A DNA stretch of 50,142 bases from Bacteroidales bacterium (lineage in GTDB: Bacteria; Bacteroidota; Bacteroidia; Bacteroidales; PUMT01), in assembly GCA_007132225.1 (NCBI GenBank), contig SLPB01000130.1, positions 1-50,142 on the forward strand, in the 5' to 3' direction. Position 1 is the stretch's first letter, and each line of letters opens with the position of its first letter. The notes beneath the pieces are model-generated. The model worked only from the letters and a program-made list of their open reading frames with translations. It was not told the DNA's origin and ran no database searches. Position numbers and translations under genes: made by a program. Below are positions 27,665-36,984 of the stretch, one piece after another.

Positions 27665-28657
27665 TTAATTGGACTTTTTGGTATTTAAAATGGCGTCTTC
27701 AATTGCCATGGTGAAAAGGTCGACAGTATTAAGCCCCATAGCTTCTGCTTGCTGGGGTATGATGCTGGTATCGGTCATTCCGGGAACGGTGTTAACCTCA
27801 AGAAAGTAGAACTTCCCGTCATTCAGGATATAATCTATTCTAACTATGCCCCGGCAGTCCAGTAAGTCATATATAAACGAGGTTATTCCCCGGCACTCTT
27901 TTGTGAGATTATCGGGTATTCTTGCCGGAGTAATCTCGTCTGCCTCCCTCTTATATTTGGCATTGAAATCAAAGAATTCATTCTTGCTGACTATTTCCGT
28001 GAGGGGGAGCAGCAGCTCCCTCTTTTTTTTTTTTATAACTCCACCGGTGAGCTCAATGCCAGTTATTAATTCTTCAATTATTACCTCGTTGTCCTCCTTA
28101 AAGGCCTTGTTAATGGCATTTTTTATTTCAGACTCCTCTGATACCCGGGTAACTCCAAAGCTTGAGCCTCCGTTATTTGGCTTGATAAAACAAGGCATTC
28201 CTATCTCGTCAGCTATTTTTTTCGGTTCAAACTTATATCCTTTGCGCACAAGCATGGCTTTGGGTGAAAGTATACCAAAACTATTAAGAAAACCCTTGCA
28301 GGCATATTTATTAAATGTAAGTGCTGAGGTGAGCACCCCGCAGGTAGTATAAGGAATGCCGATAAGATCAAAGTAGGCCTGAAGTTTACCGTCTTCTCCG
28401 GGGGAACCGTGTATTGAAATGAATGCACAGTCAAATTTGGTTTTTACTCCGCTAATGGAAAAGGAGAAATCATTTTTGTCTATTTCAGCTTCAGGTTCAT
28501 CAAGTGAGCCATAAACCCAGCGGTCACCTCTTATTGTTATAAGCCATGGCTTGTAGAGTTTTTTATCGAGCGATTTTTTTATGTTGGATGCACTTGATAC
28601 TGAAACAATATATTCGGAGGAATCTCCCCCTGCAACTATAGCAATGTTTTTGAGCAT
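27665..28657 (-). CDS. ddl: D-alanine--D-alanine ligase
   Basis: 330 aa from the ATG at 28657 (MLKNIAIVAGG), the normal Ddl N-terminus; a longer frame from 28777 would overlap the upstream gene. It joins two D-Ala for peptidoglycan in the cytoplasm. ATP-grasp features include FISIHGSPGEDGKLQAYFD, PCFIKPNNGGSSFGVTRV and the metal-binding end FLEVNTVPGMTDTSIIPQQA. The coding strand has a run of 12 A at 28034-28023, encoding part of IKKKKRE. It lies 89 bp after the pseudouridine synthase in a conserved-looking minus-strand group. Confidence 0.96.
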   Translation of the reverse strand: MLKNIAIVAGGDSSEYIVSVSSASNIKKSLDKKLYKPWLITIRGDRWVYGSLDEPEAEIDKNDFSFSISGVKTKFDCAFISIHGSPGEDGKLQAYFDLIGIPYTTCGVLTSALTFNKYACKGFLNSFGILSPKAMLVRKGYKFEPKKIADEIGMPCFIKPNNGGSSFGVTRVSEESEIKNAINKAFKEDNEVIIEELITGIELTGGVIKKKKRELLLPLTEIVSKNEFFDFNAKYKREADEITPARIPDNLTKECRGITSFIYDLLDCRGIVRIDYILNDGKFYFLEVNTVPGMTDTSIIPQQAEAMGLNTVDLFTMAIEDAILNTKKSN

Positions 28658-28746
28658 TTGTATCTGATGAGTTGTTAATAGTTTACACTGTAAAAGTAAA
28701 AAATTCCGGATAGCTACCTTATATATGTCCGCCATTAATGAATCTT

Positions 28747-29784
28747 TTACTCCCTTGCTCCGGTGTATTTTCTCCACTTATCAAGAAGCTGCTGCATATC
28801 AGGGGGTAACTCTGTTTTAAAATACATATCCTCTCCGGAAACCGGATGAATGAATCCCAGTGATCTTGCATGAAGGGCGTGCCGTGGAATAACTTTAAAG
28901 CAGTTTTGAACAAACTGCTTGTATTTTGTGAAGGTGGTGCCCCTGAGAACAGTATTTCCCCCGTACCTTTCATCATTGAAAAGAGGATGCCCGATATGTT
29001 CCAGATGCACCCTGATCTGATGTGTTCTGCCGGTTTCGAGCCTGCATTCAAGAAGGCTTATGTATCCCAGTTTTTCAACAACCTTATAGTGGGTGACAGC
29101 ATGCTTGCCTTCAGAACCCTCAGGAAAAACATCCATTTTCATCCTGTCTTTAAGATGCCTGCCTATATGCCCCTCAATCCTTCCTTCCTGAGGTTCCGGC
29201 TGACCCCATACTATGGCAATATACTCCCTTTTGGTCGTCCTGTCGAAAAACTGCTTCGCCAGCTTGTTCATAGCCATCTCCGTTTTTGCCACTATAATAA
29301 GTCCGCTGGTATTCTTGTCAATACGGTGAACGAGCCCCGGCCTCAGTTCACCCGATTTAAACAATGGCTGGTCTTTCAGCCTCCATGCCAGAGCATTTAC
29401 AAGTGTGCCTGTATAATTCCCGTGGCCGGGATGTACAACCATACCGGCTTCCTTGTTTACTATTATCAACTGATCATCTTCGTAAACAACTTCAACCGGA
29501 ATATTTTCAGGAATAAGCTCTATCTCCCTTGGGGGATAGGCCATTACAATGGTTATCAGATCACCGGGGCGGACCCTGTAATTTGGTTTTACGGGATTGT
29601 TATTAACAAGGATATTACCGGCCGATGCCGCACTTTGAATACGGCTCCTTGAAATAGTCTCCATGCGGTTAACAAGAAACTTGTCTATTCTCAAAAGATT
29701 TTGACCCGCATCCACCTTAAACCTGAAATGCTCGTATAAATCGGCTGATTCCTTTATTTCCTCTCCGGGTATATATTCCACCAT
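28747..29784 (-). CDS. RluD-type 23S rRNA pseudouridine synthase
   Basis: 345 aa. An S4 RNA-binding domain (about 30-95, LLRIDKFLVNRMETISRSRI) precedes the pseudouridine synthase domain. The catalytic-aspartate block is HRIDKNTSGLIIVAKT (about 152-167). ETGRTHQIRVHLEHIGHPLF and GFIHPVSGED are also present. It isomerises uridines in 23S rRNA; RluD or RluC/A specificity cannot be separated here. It starts 12 bp after the T9SS protein gene and is in the same minus-strand group as ddl. Confidence 0.94.
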   Translation of the reverse strand: MVEYIPGEEIKESADLYEHFRFKVDAGQNLLRIDKFLVNRMETISRSRIQSAASAGNILVNNNPVKPNYRVRPGDLITIVMAYPPREIELIPENIPVEVVYEDDQLIIVNKEAGMVVHPGHGNYTGTLVNALAWRLKDQPLFKSGELRPGLVHRIDKNTSGLIIVAKTEMAMNKLAKQFFDRTTKREYIAIVWGQPEPQEGRIEGHIGRHLKDRMKMDVFPEGSEGKHAVTHYKVVEKLGYISLLECRLETGRTHQIRVHLEHIGHPLFNDERYGGNTVLRGTTFTKYKQFVQNCFKVIPRHALHARSLGFIHPVSGEDMYFKTELPPDMQQLLDKWRKYTGARE

Positions 29785-29796
29785 GATTGAATTAGC

Positions 29797-31662
29797 TTAG
29801 TGTGTAATCAGTATCTTTCTGGTATCAAACTCAATATTAAGGCCTTCTGTACGCAGAAAATATACTCCGGAAGGGAAGGCTTTCAGATCAATATTTCTGT
29901 TATGGCCATTCCCCTGATAGACCATCTGTCCAAGCCTGTTAAATAATGAAAATGTAACAGAACCCGGATTAATTTCGGGTTCAAGATCAATGTAAAGTAT
30001 CTCTCTTGCCGGGTTGGGATAAATCAGTAAATTATTCTTTTTGCCTGGCACCTTAACCGAGGAAGTTACAGTTGAACTGCCAACTACCGGGCGCATCATA
30101 AGCGATCCTTCAAACGAAGTGTTTTCCCACTCCCCGTATATATTATAAAAAATCCTGTTTCGGTTGCTCCTGTTTATATCAAAACCAATATTTAAAAAAT
30201 CAGTAGTTGTCTGTATAATTCCAATATAAAAAACCTGGGAGATAAAAATTGCAGAATCAAGATCATATGTATGAAAACGGTTAAGTTCGTCCTCATAAAC
30301 AGGTCTTTCTCCCTCCTGGTAGTATATTAGATCTCCCGGTTTTCCATTATGGTCATCCCAGACTGCAAGGTTGAAATATTGCCTGGATGCATTATTGAGA
30401 GACTGGTTAAAGTAAATCTTAACAGCTTTCAGGGAATCCGGTTTATATGCTCTGAATCTATATGCAATCCTGGCATTTTCAGTTCCTCCGCCATATAATC
30501 CGTATCCATTCTCTGCCGTTCCGTCATCAAGTGCAAAATAGTTGCTGAAATTTTGATAATATTCTACAGTGTCATTCCCCTTATAATCGAAATCATCGGT
30601 CTCTATCCACGTTTTGACCCTGAAAAGGGCAGAGTCAGGATTTTCAGCATTAAAAGTATAAGCAAGATCCGAATTATGGAGTTTTATCTCTCCGGGAGAA
30701 ATGTTTCTGGATCCTCCTGAAAATATCGGGGTGCTCACCTTTTCGTGGATATTAAATATGGAAAATCTTTTTGTAGTGCTTCTTGTAACATTGTCATTGT
30801 TCCTGTAGATAAGCGGCAGTACCGAAGCCATTTCAGCAAGCTGTGCGGCACGGAACTGTCTCCATGGCATGGCTTCATAATTATTCAGCAGTGAACCCGT
30901 TGATTCTGTGATGGCTAAATCTCTGAAGATAGTGTCAGCAAACGACCTGTCTTTATCCAGATAAACGTAGTCAATATGCCAGTGATCCGCATTGCCTGTG
31001 GCACCGGGATTGTATGGATTGTCAGAAATGCTGGCAATATTGCTGAACCGGAAACGAAACCCCTCCTGCATGTATTCAGGTTCTTTAACGGGAATCATAA
31101 CCAGCTTAAAATCATGCATAATATTACCGGGAACAGACCATATTACATTCCAGCTTTCTTTTTCAGGCGAGTAGAACTCAAGTCTGAGTGAATCATGGGA
31201 CTGGGGAATGTCACCCTTTCCTTGTGGCTGGAAAAAAAAACTCAGGTATATACTATCTCCGGGAGGGAGGTTGAGATTGAGTGGTCTTGATGTAAGATGG
31301 TCGGCAATAAAGGGCCAGGTTGTTGCATGATCATATAATGAACCAGTGTGATCAATGGCATCAAGGGTTGCTACGTTCAAAGAGACCGGATTTACTGGAT
31401 AGCTATTATTGATAAAGGCATACCTGTCAGACCATTTTTCGGTATCGGGATATACTGCGCTGCTTGAAAAATCATCAAAGAATGGAATATCCAGCATAAT
31501 AGCATTTTTTGATGATAAGGACTTTAAATAAGGTGTTTTATTGTACTTTGCTTTCACCTCCGGATTAATTTCCAGTCCGGTAAGTACTTCCTGCGAAATG
31601 GCAGCAGGGAGCGAAAAGATAAGAATCAATAAAAAGCTAATGTATGATAATATCCTCGTCAT
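29797..31662 (-). CDS. T9SS-sorted secreted protein
   Basis: 621 aa when started at 31662 (MTRILSYISFLLIL), which gives a clean signal peptide. The C-terminus (about 540-621) is a type A T9SS sorting domain: NLLIYPNPAREILYIDLEPE, FNRLGQMVYQG, then FPSGVYFLRTEG. The protein is thus exported and delivered to the surface or medium by the type IX system. The middle has no domain I recognise, though it looks beta-rich. Its start overlaps the end of the PASTA gene by 26 bases, pointing to one transcript. Confidence 0.88.
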   Translation of the reverse strand: MTRILSYISFLLILIFSLPAAISQEVLTGLEINPEVKAKYNKTPYLKSLSSKNAIMLDIPFFDDFSSSAVYPDTEKWSDRYAFINNSYPVNPVSLNVATLDAIDHTGSLYDHATTWPFIADHLTSRPLNLNLPPGDSIYLSFFFQPQGKGDIPQSHDSLRLEFYSPEKESWNVIWSVPGNIMHDFKLVMIPVKEPEYMQEGFRFRFSNIASISDNPYNPGATGNADHWHIDYVYLDKDRSFADTIFRDLAITESTGSLLNNYEAMPWRQFRAAQLAEMASVLPLIYRNNDNVTRSTTKRFSIFNIHEKVSTPIFSGGSRNISPGEIKLHNSDLAYTFNAENPDSALFRVKTWIETDDFDYKGNDTVEYYQNFSNYFALDDGTAENGYGLYGGGTENARIAYRFRAYKPDSLKAVKIYFNQSLNNASRQYFNLAVWDDHNGKPGDLIYYQEGERPVYEDELNRFHTYDLDSAIFISQVFYIGIIQTTTDFLNIGFDINRSNRNRIFYNIYGEWENTSFEGSLMMRPVVGSSTVTSSVKVPGKKNNLLIYPNPAREILYIDLEPEINPGSVTFSLFNRLGQMVYQGNGHNRNIDLKAFPSGVYFLRTEGLNIEFDTRKILITH

Positions 31663-32515
31663 CAAAATTAAATGTATCCGGATCAATATTGCTTAAATCT
31701 AAAGAATCCACATCTATGGTATCCGGAACAGGAAGAAGCGTTGAGTCCAGGGACAGCCAGAGATCGACGATTGAACCAAGCCTTATTTGCAGATCTTCTG
31801 AATATTCCGGCCTCTGTCTCCAGACAAAAGCATTTAAAGAATCATCTTTGGTCTCTACTGTAGCATCATAAAGTGTAGCTCCCAGGTTAAGGGAGGATTC
31901 AATAATTTTGCCTCTGGCTTCTTCCTGGTTCATATGCAGAAGATCAGGAACGTGTGTGGTTCTGGAGCTCAAGCCCTCTCCCAGAATTAAATCAATACTT
32001 TCTCCCCTGACAATCAACTCTCCGGGTTCGACATCCCTCCCATTGTACTGCTGGTTAAGTACATTGTTGAGAGCAATGTCGGGAACATATATAAGCTGGC
32101 CTACATTAAAACCGTGTGTTTCCAGCATAACCCTTGCCTGACGAAGTGACACACCGGTAACATCAGGTACAGATATCCGTTCAGGACTCATGGCGTTTAT
32201 GGTAAGAAATATGGTCCTGTTTTCCTTTACCCTGAAGTTGGGGGATGGATTCTGATCTATAACGGTTCCCCTTGCTTCATGATTCAGGAAAACCGAGTCA
32301 GATACTTTATACCTTAATTTCCTTGCACCGGTAACCAGTTCTGCCTCCTCAACCGTTAATCCCCTGAGATCGGGAACGGCATAGGCACGTGAATGTTTGG
32401 TATATATTTTTAGTCCTGCAAATATCGTAACTAAAATTAAAACAGCTGTTCCGGCAATTACTGCAAGATGTTTCCAGAAAATTTTGCTGGTCAGGAACCT
32501 GAAAAAATCTTTCAT
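31637..32515 (-). CDS. Membrane-anchored PASTA-domain protein
   Basis: 292 aa. One helix at about 17-35 is preceded by a short cytoplasmic end. Three PASTA repeats follow: AVPDLRGLTVEEAE (about 46), SVPDVTGVSLRQARVM (about 114) and HVPDLLHMNQEEAR (about 187). PASTA domains bind peptidoglycan or muropeptides. Unlike PknB-type kinases there is no kinase domain. The acidic tail (DEDIIIH) is encoded across the start of the next gene. Its position with ddl suggests a cell-wall role. Confidence 0.9.
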   Translation of the reverse strand: MKDFFRFLTSKIFWKHLAVIAGTAVLILVTIFAGLKIYTKHSRAYAVPDLRGLTVEEAELVTGARKLRYKVSDSVFLNHEARGTVIDQNPSPNFRVKENRTIFLTINAMSPERISVPDVTGVSLRQARVMLETHGFNVGQLIYVPDIALNNVLNQQYNGRDVEPGELIVRGESIDLILGEGLSSRTTHVPDLLHMNQEEARGKIIESSLNLGATLYDATVETKDDSLNAFVWRQRPEYSEDLQIRLGSIVDLWLSLDSTLLPVPDTIDVDSLDLSNIDPDTFNFDDEDIIIH

Positions 32516-32660
32516 TCGTGTATGTGTAGTTGTCTGTTAGTTTGTCAGTATCTTACTAGGTAAAGGCTCTTTTCATCAATCTTTGATGAACTGATTGTAA
32601 TATACTTGAAACGTAAACCCGCGAATACTATTATGTTGAGGTGAAAATAAAAAAAAATCA

Positions 32661-34574
32661 TTATGATTCCAGCATTAAGGAGTTAATTGCCTCTATATTT
32701 TTTTGGTTGCATATATCCTTAGCATCCAGTGTGTAAAGATAATCTATCCGATCCTGGTGTTTTTCTAATATTTTGCCTCTAACCATCTTCAGGGTGCTGT
32801 TAAGTAAATGGTTGTTTTCGGTGAATGCCTCATCCAGAATTCCTGTAGCTGCCGGTAACCATCGCTGGGGAAACATTCTTTCATGTTTTCTTCCCAGGCG
32901 GTATTCATTTAACTCCAGTTCAATGAGTTTAAGAAGCGCTTCCTGCCCCTGCCTGGAGTCAGCTTTCAGGTTCTTTTCAGTTAGCCAGCGCTTCAGGGCC
33001 TCTTTGTTTGGCACTACCAGGGCAACGGTATAAGGATTTTGATTATTATACAACATGCACTGGTCTATGTATTGTGATTGCTCTGCAAATGCCTCCTCTA
33101 TGCCTTCGGGACTGTATTTTTCACCGTCGTCTGAAATAAGAAGGCTTTTAAACCTTCCCAGGACGAACAGGAATCCGTCTTTATCCATATATCCCATATC
33201 TCCCGTGTAGAGCCACCCATCCACTATAGCTGATTCGGTTGCCTCCTGGTTATTCCAGTAACCTTTCATTACGTTTTCCCCTTTGACCACGATTTCTCCT
33301 TTTTTTCCAACCGGCAGCTCATTCTTGTCTTCATCACATATCTTAAGTTCGAGATTACTCGCAAGGGGCCCTGAGGATCCGAGCTTATGTTTTGTTTCAG
33401 AATTGCATGATATGATGGGCGAAGCTTCGGTAAGTCCGTATCCCTGGAACATCGGGATCCCCAATGCATAAAAGAATCTCTGCAATTCTATGTCCAGAAG
33501 GGCTCCGCCTCCAACGAAAAATTTCAATCTTCCTCCAAAATTTTCTCTGACTTTTGAGAATAGTATTTTATCAAAGAGATTGACCAGGGGAACGAGCAAA
33601 AACCTTAAACCTTTGCCTTTGTCCCATCCATTGCTGTTGTATGTGTATGCTACACCCAATCCTATATCAAAGAGGTTTTTAGCGAGTTTGCCTTTTTGCC
33701 TGACGCCATTTTCTATGTTCTTCCTGAAGTTTTTTGCCAGGGCCGGAACACTTAGCAGGAATACAGGCCTGATTTCCTTAATATTCTGAGGGATGTTTTT
33801 AAGTGTCTCCATTGGTGTCTTTCCTATCTGAATAGAAGCCATACTGGCCCCATTGGCAATAAGGGTGTAGATTCCTGCTGTATGGGCAAAAGCATGATCC
33901 CAGGGAAGAATAAGAAGGGTAGTATACCATTCTGGTATCTCCATTAGACTTTTTGCCTGTTCAATATTTGCTGTATAATTTCTGTGTGAGAGAATAATTC
34001 CTTTTGGATCAGCTGTTGTACCTGAAGTGTAGCAGATATTGGCATAATCATCACCCTTTAGGGATCTCCAGCGCTCATTGAACTTTTCAGGATCTTCAGC
34101 GAGTAGTTTTTTGCCAAGATCAAGGACTTCCTGTTTTAAAATATCTTTATGATCCTGCATGTCAGGCTTGTCAAGCAGGATCACTTTTTCCATTTTAGGA
34201 AGTTCATGTTTAAGGCTCCTGAGCTTGTGTGCCTGTCCGCCGGAAACAATTATCATCCGTGATTCTGAATGAGCAAGGCGGAATTTTATTTCCGATGCAT
34301 CACCAAGTTTAACCGACAATGGGATGCTTATTGCCCCTGCATAGAGGACGGCAAGTTCAGATATTACCCAATCGTTCCTTCCTTCCGACATTAAAGCTAT
34401 TCTGTCGCCTTTTTCAATGCCCATACTTATCAATCCTGCTGAAAATTCAATAGCTGACTGGCGGATATCTTTATAACTGCTGCTTTTGTAAATGTCTCCA
34501 TTTTTCTCCAGCATCAGGGGATTGTCACCGAATTTCTTTACACTTTCTTCAAATAATTCAATTATTGTCTGCAT
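32661..34574 (-). CDS. Long-chain acyl-CoA synthetase (AMP-binding)
   Basis: 637 aa from the ATG at 34574 (MQTIIELFEESVKKFG). The ATP/AMP motif YTSGTTADPKGIILSH (about 188-203), YGLTEASPIISCN and YTGDMGYMDKDGFLFVLGR place it in the ANL superfamily near COG1022 long-chain acyl-CoA ligases. A conserved lysine is in STLKMVRGKILEKH near the C-terminus. It activates fatty acids for beta-oxidation or lipid synthesis. A perfect 16-bp palindrome overlaps its predicted -7 box, so it is probably under repressor control. Confidence 0.93.
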   Translation of the reverse strand: MQTIIELFEESVKKFGDNPLMLEKNGDIYKSSSYKDIRQSAIEFSAGLISMGIEKGDRIALMSEGRNDWVISELAVLYAGAISIPLSVKLGDASEIKFRLAHSESRMIIVSGGQAHKLRSLKHELPKMEKVILLDKPDMQDHKDILKQEVLDLGKKLLAEDPEKFNERWRSLKGDDYANICYTSGTTADPKGIILSHRNYTANIEQAKSLMEIPEWYTTLLILPWDHAFAHTAGIYTLIANGASMASIQIGKTPMETLKNIPQNIKEIRPVFLLSVPALAKNFRKNIENGVRQKGKLAKNLFDIGLGVAYTYNSNGWDKGKGLRFLLVPLVNLFDKILFSKVRENFGGRLKFFVGGGALLDIELQRFFYALGIPMFQGYGLTEASPIISCNSETKHKLGSSGPLASNLELKICDEDKNELPVGKKGEIVVKGENVMKGYWNNQEATESAIVDGWLYTGDMGYMDKDGFLFVLGRFKSLLISDDGEKYSPEGIEEAFAEQSQYIDQCMLYNNQNPYTVALVVPNKEALKRWLTEKNLKADSRQGQEALLKLIELELNEYRLGRKHERMFPQRWLPAATGILDEAFTENNHLLNSTLKMVRGKILEKHQDRIDYLYTLDAKDICNQKNIEAINSLMLES

Positions 34575-34642
34575 TATTATTATGAATTTTGACACATTAT
34601 TCTTTTCTTGTCCGGGGTTTTCTGAAAAGCTGTTTAAAAAGC

Positions 34643-34658
34643 TTTGCCAGCTGGCAAA
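34643..34658. promoter_or_regulatory. Perfect palindrome, candidate operator for acyl-CoA ligase
   Basis: TTTGCCAGCTGGCAAA is a perfect 16-bp palindrome. It overlaps the minus-strand -7 box at 34655-34662 and covers the predicted start of transcription near 34648. That is a normal place for a repressor operator. Confidence 0.6.
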
Positions 34659-34662
34659 TATA
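34655..34662 (-). promoter_or_regulatory. Candidate -7 box for acyl-CoA ligase
   Basis: The minus strand reads TATATTTG, matching TAnnTTTG, 81 bases upstream of the ATG. No exact TTG is found at the -33 distance. Confidence 0.45.
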
Positions 34663-34855
34663 ATGTTTTGATTGGAATGATAAATCAGATATTTTAAGTT
34701 GATACAAAATTGTGCAGCCGGCCAGGCTTATTTCCCTTGAAAATTTCCAATAAATCAGCGTGTTGGGAAAAACGGGCCGAAGGAAATTTTAATTGGTCAT
34801 ATGAGGCCGGGGTTATTTTTTCCCCTGAATGTTTTTACATATTCCAATTTTCGTA

Positions 34856-34863
34856 TATATTTG
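34856..34863 (+). promoter_or_regulatory. Candidate -7 box for SPOR lipoprotein
   Basis: TATATTTG matches TAnnTTTG and lies 56 bases before the ATG at 34919. The -33 position has TTT rather than TTG. Confidence 0.4.
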
Positions 34864-34918
34864 CTAATATATTGGTTTTAAGTAAAATGAAACAGGAATT
34901 AAATTAATTATTAAACTC

Positions 34919-35389
34919 ATGCAAAAACTGATAATTATTGGTTTGGCATTCACCCTTTTAATAAGTGGATGTGATTTTGTAAAAAAGGTTAATCCTTTCT
35001 CAAAAAAGGATGATTCTATGGTGGAATATCAGCAGAGCCAGGATAGCATCCGTCGTGCTGAGATTCTTAAAAAACAAAGGGAAGAAGCCCTTCGCGAGCA
35101 GGCAATCGCTGATAGTTTGCGGAAGGCACAGGAAGCAGAAGATGCGAAGATAAAAGCTATGAGCCGCTATCATCTTATAGTTGGAGCTTTTAAAACACCT
35201 TCATACGCACGTGATTTTAATGAAAAAATTCTTGCTCAGGGTTACGATTCAAAAATTATCGAGTCCGACAATAACTTTAATTTAGTGACAATCAAATCTT
35301 TCGATAACTACAGGTCAGCCGTTAACGAATGGCGAACAATCAGGAGTCAGGGAGAGCACCTTGTCTGGTTGTATGTCAGGGATGAGTAG
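34919..35389 (+). CDS. SPOR-domain lipoprotein
   Basis: 156 aa. The signal peptide ends in the lipobox LISGC (Cys18), so it is lipid-anchored. Residues 40-80 are charged and helical (EILKKQREEALREQAIADSL), likely a coiled-coil spacer. The last 75 residues (YHLIVGAFKTPSYARDFNEK, QGYDSKII) form a SPOR domain, which binds denuded glycan strands at division sites. It probably localises to the septum. Confidence 0.88.
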   Translation: MQKLIIIGLAFTLLISGCDFVKKVNPFSKKDDSMVEYQQSQDSIRRAEILKKQREEALREQAIADSLRKAQEAEDAKIKAMSRYHLIVGAFKTPSYARDFNEKILAQGYDSKIIESDNNFNLVTIKSFDNYRSAVNEWRTIRSQGEHLVWLYVRDE

Positions 35390-35437
35390 TAATCTTTTTA
35401 CACATCCTAAATTCCTCATATACTTGATTTTGCGGAC

Positions 35438-35452
35438 TGGATTATTAATCCA
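35438..35452. repeat. 15-bp palindrome upstream of the MFS gene
   Basis: TGGATTA-T-TAATCCA is a perfect palindrome around one central base, 55 bp before the MFS start codon. It could be an operator; no promoter box matching the consensus was found beside it. Confidence 0.4.
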
Positions 35453-35506
35453 ATTGCGATTAACGGTTTATTGTCTGCCGATATTTAATAAATATACTTT
35501 TTACCG

Positions 35507-36910
35507 ATGAACGATTTTAAACAGGCATTAAATGAATCTGTAGTTCTTAGATGGGGGATTATGCTGCTGGTTAGTTTTACAATGGCAACTAACTATTATT
35601 TTTATGATGCCTTGTCGCCTCTTAAATTTCTTATGGAACGGGAACTTGGTTTTAGCTCGGCCGATTATGGCTTTTTTCAGGCCGCCTATTCCATTCCCAA
35701 TGTATTTCTTTTAATGGCTGTTGTTGGAGGAATTATTCTGGATAAGATTGGAATAAGAATTACCGGGTTTGCTTTCATATTTATCCAGTTTGCAGGAGCA
35801 GTAGTAACTGCTTACGGAGCTTCTCCATATTTTAATGAGGGTGGATGGGGATATGATTTCATGAGCTCATTTTTTACCGGATACTCTCCCGCCCTTAAAA
35901 TGACATCACTGGGTTTTTTCCTGTTCGGACTCGGTGCTGAAACAAGTATTGTTGTTATTTCCAAGGTTGTTGTAAAATGGTTTAAGGGAAAAGAGATTGC
36001 TTTGGCCCTGGGTATGAATATAGCAATTGCCAGGCTTGGTATGGGTGCTGCCATGATAGTTAGTCCCCGTATGATAGTGGATAGTACTCAAACCACTCCT
36101 TTATGGCAAAACTGGACAATGCCAATATGGTTTGGGGCATTATTGTTAGGTATTGGATTACTTGCATTTTTGATTTACACTATTTGGGATATTAAGTTTG
36201 ACCGGCGGGTTGCTGAGAGAATGGAGACTGAACCCGTTGAAGAATTCAAGTTTGATGACTTATTCAGGTTGCTAACTAACCGCAGTTTTATCTATATTAC
36301 GATGCTTTGCGTACTTTTCTACTCTGCCGTTTTTCCTTTCATGAAATATGCACCTGATTTGATGATAAATAAATTTGGTGTTGCGCCCACACTGGCGGGT
36401 GATATATCTTCAATTTTACCCTTTGGTACGCTGGTATTCACTCCCATATTTGCATATATATGTGATTACAAAGGGAAATCTGCATCTCTGATGGTGTATG
36501 GAAGTCTGCTTGTTGTGAGTGTTCACCTGATGTTTGCATTTACTGATATCACCCCTTATATCCCGATGTTTATTCTTGGGGTTGCCTTTTCTCTTGTGCC
36601 TGCAGCTATGTGGCCCGCTGTTGCAAAAATAGTTGAGACCAGTAAAATAGGAACAGCTTACGGGGCCATGTTTACCATTCAGGCTATCGGGTTAATGCTG
36701 TTCCCATGGTTCATTGGCCTGGTACTTGATTATACAAATCCCGGAGTACCTGAAACACTGGCTGCGGGAGGAGAGGCTTTTTATGATTATACCTATGCTC
36801 TGGTTATGCTTGCATTACTTGGTATTGTTGGCCTTGTTTTCTCATTACTTCTTAAGCGTGAGGATAAGTTTTCGGGCTACGGGCTTGAGGAGCCCAATAC
36901 GATGACTTGA
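35507..36910 (+). CDS. Major facilitator superfamily transporter
   Basis: 467 aa with about twelve hydrophobic helices. The loop motif GGIILDKIGIR after helix 2 is the MFS A-motif. KMTSLGFFLFGLGAETSIVV and the central cytoplasmic loop (around 235-255) fit a 6+6 layout. General resemblance to bacterial relatives of MFSD1-like and NarK-like carriers is suggested, but the substrate is not established. It converges on purA. Confidence 0.85.
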   Translation: MNDFKQALNESVVLRWGIMLLVSFTMATNYYFYDALSPLKFLMERELGFSSADYGFFQAAYSIPNVFLLMAVVGGIILDKIGIRITGFAFIFIQFAGAVVTAYGASPYFNEGGWGYDFMSSFFTGYSPALKMTSLGFFLFGLGAETSIVVISKVVVKWFKGKEIALALGMNIAIARLGMGAAMIVSPRMIVDSTQTTPLWQNWTMPIWFGALLLGIGLLAFLIYTIWDIKFDRRVAERMETEPVEEFKFDDLFRLLTNRSFIYITMLCVLFYSAVFPFMKYAPDLMINKFGVAPTLAGDISSILPFGTLVFTPIFAYICDYKGKSASLMVYGSLLVVSVHLMFAFTDITPYIPMFILGVAFSLVPAAMWPAVAKIVETSKIGTAYGAMFTIQAIGLMLFPWFIGLVLDYTNPGVPETLAAGGEAFYDYTYALVMLALLGIVGLVFSLLLKREDKFSGYGLEEPNTMT

Positions 36911-36984
36911 TTTCAGTTTGCGTTTATACATATTGCCTTTGGAAATCCTGCTATCCCGGTGCGGGGACTGCTATCACGCCTCTG

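Larger units (their letters stand above)
34575..34918. other. Divergent intergenic region, acyl-CoA ligase / SPOR lipoprotein
   Basis: 344 bp with a candidate promoter in each direction (34655-34662 minus, 34856-34863 plus) and a 16-bp palindrome (34643-34658). I see no gene. Confidence 0.6.

Noticed and set aside
28870-29652. Plus-strand frame of 260 codons
   Set aside because: It is antisense to the clear RluD-type gene and its product has no recognisable features.
32572-32590. 8-bp stem hairpin (TTCATCAA/TTGATGAA) as a terminator of the acyl-CoA ligase gene
   Set aside because: On the gene's strand the stem is followed by A-rich, not T-rich, sequence, and the stem itself is AT-rich.
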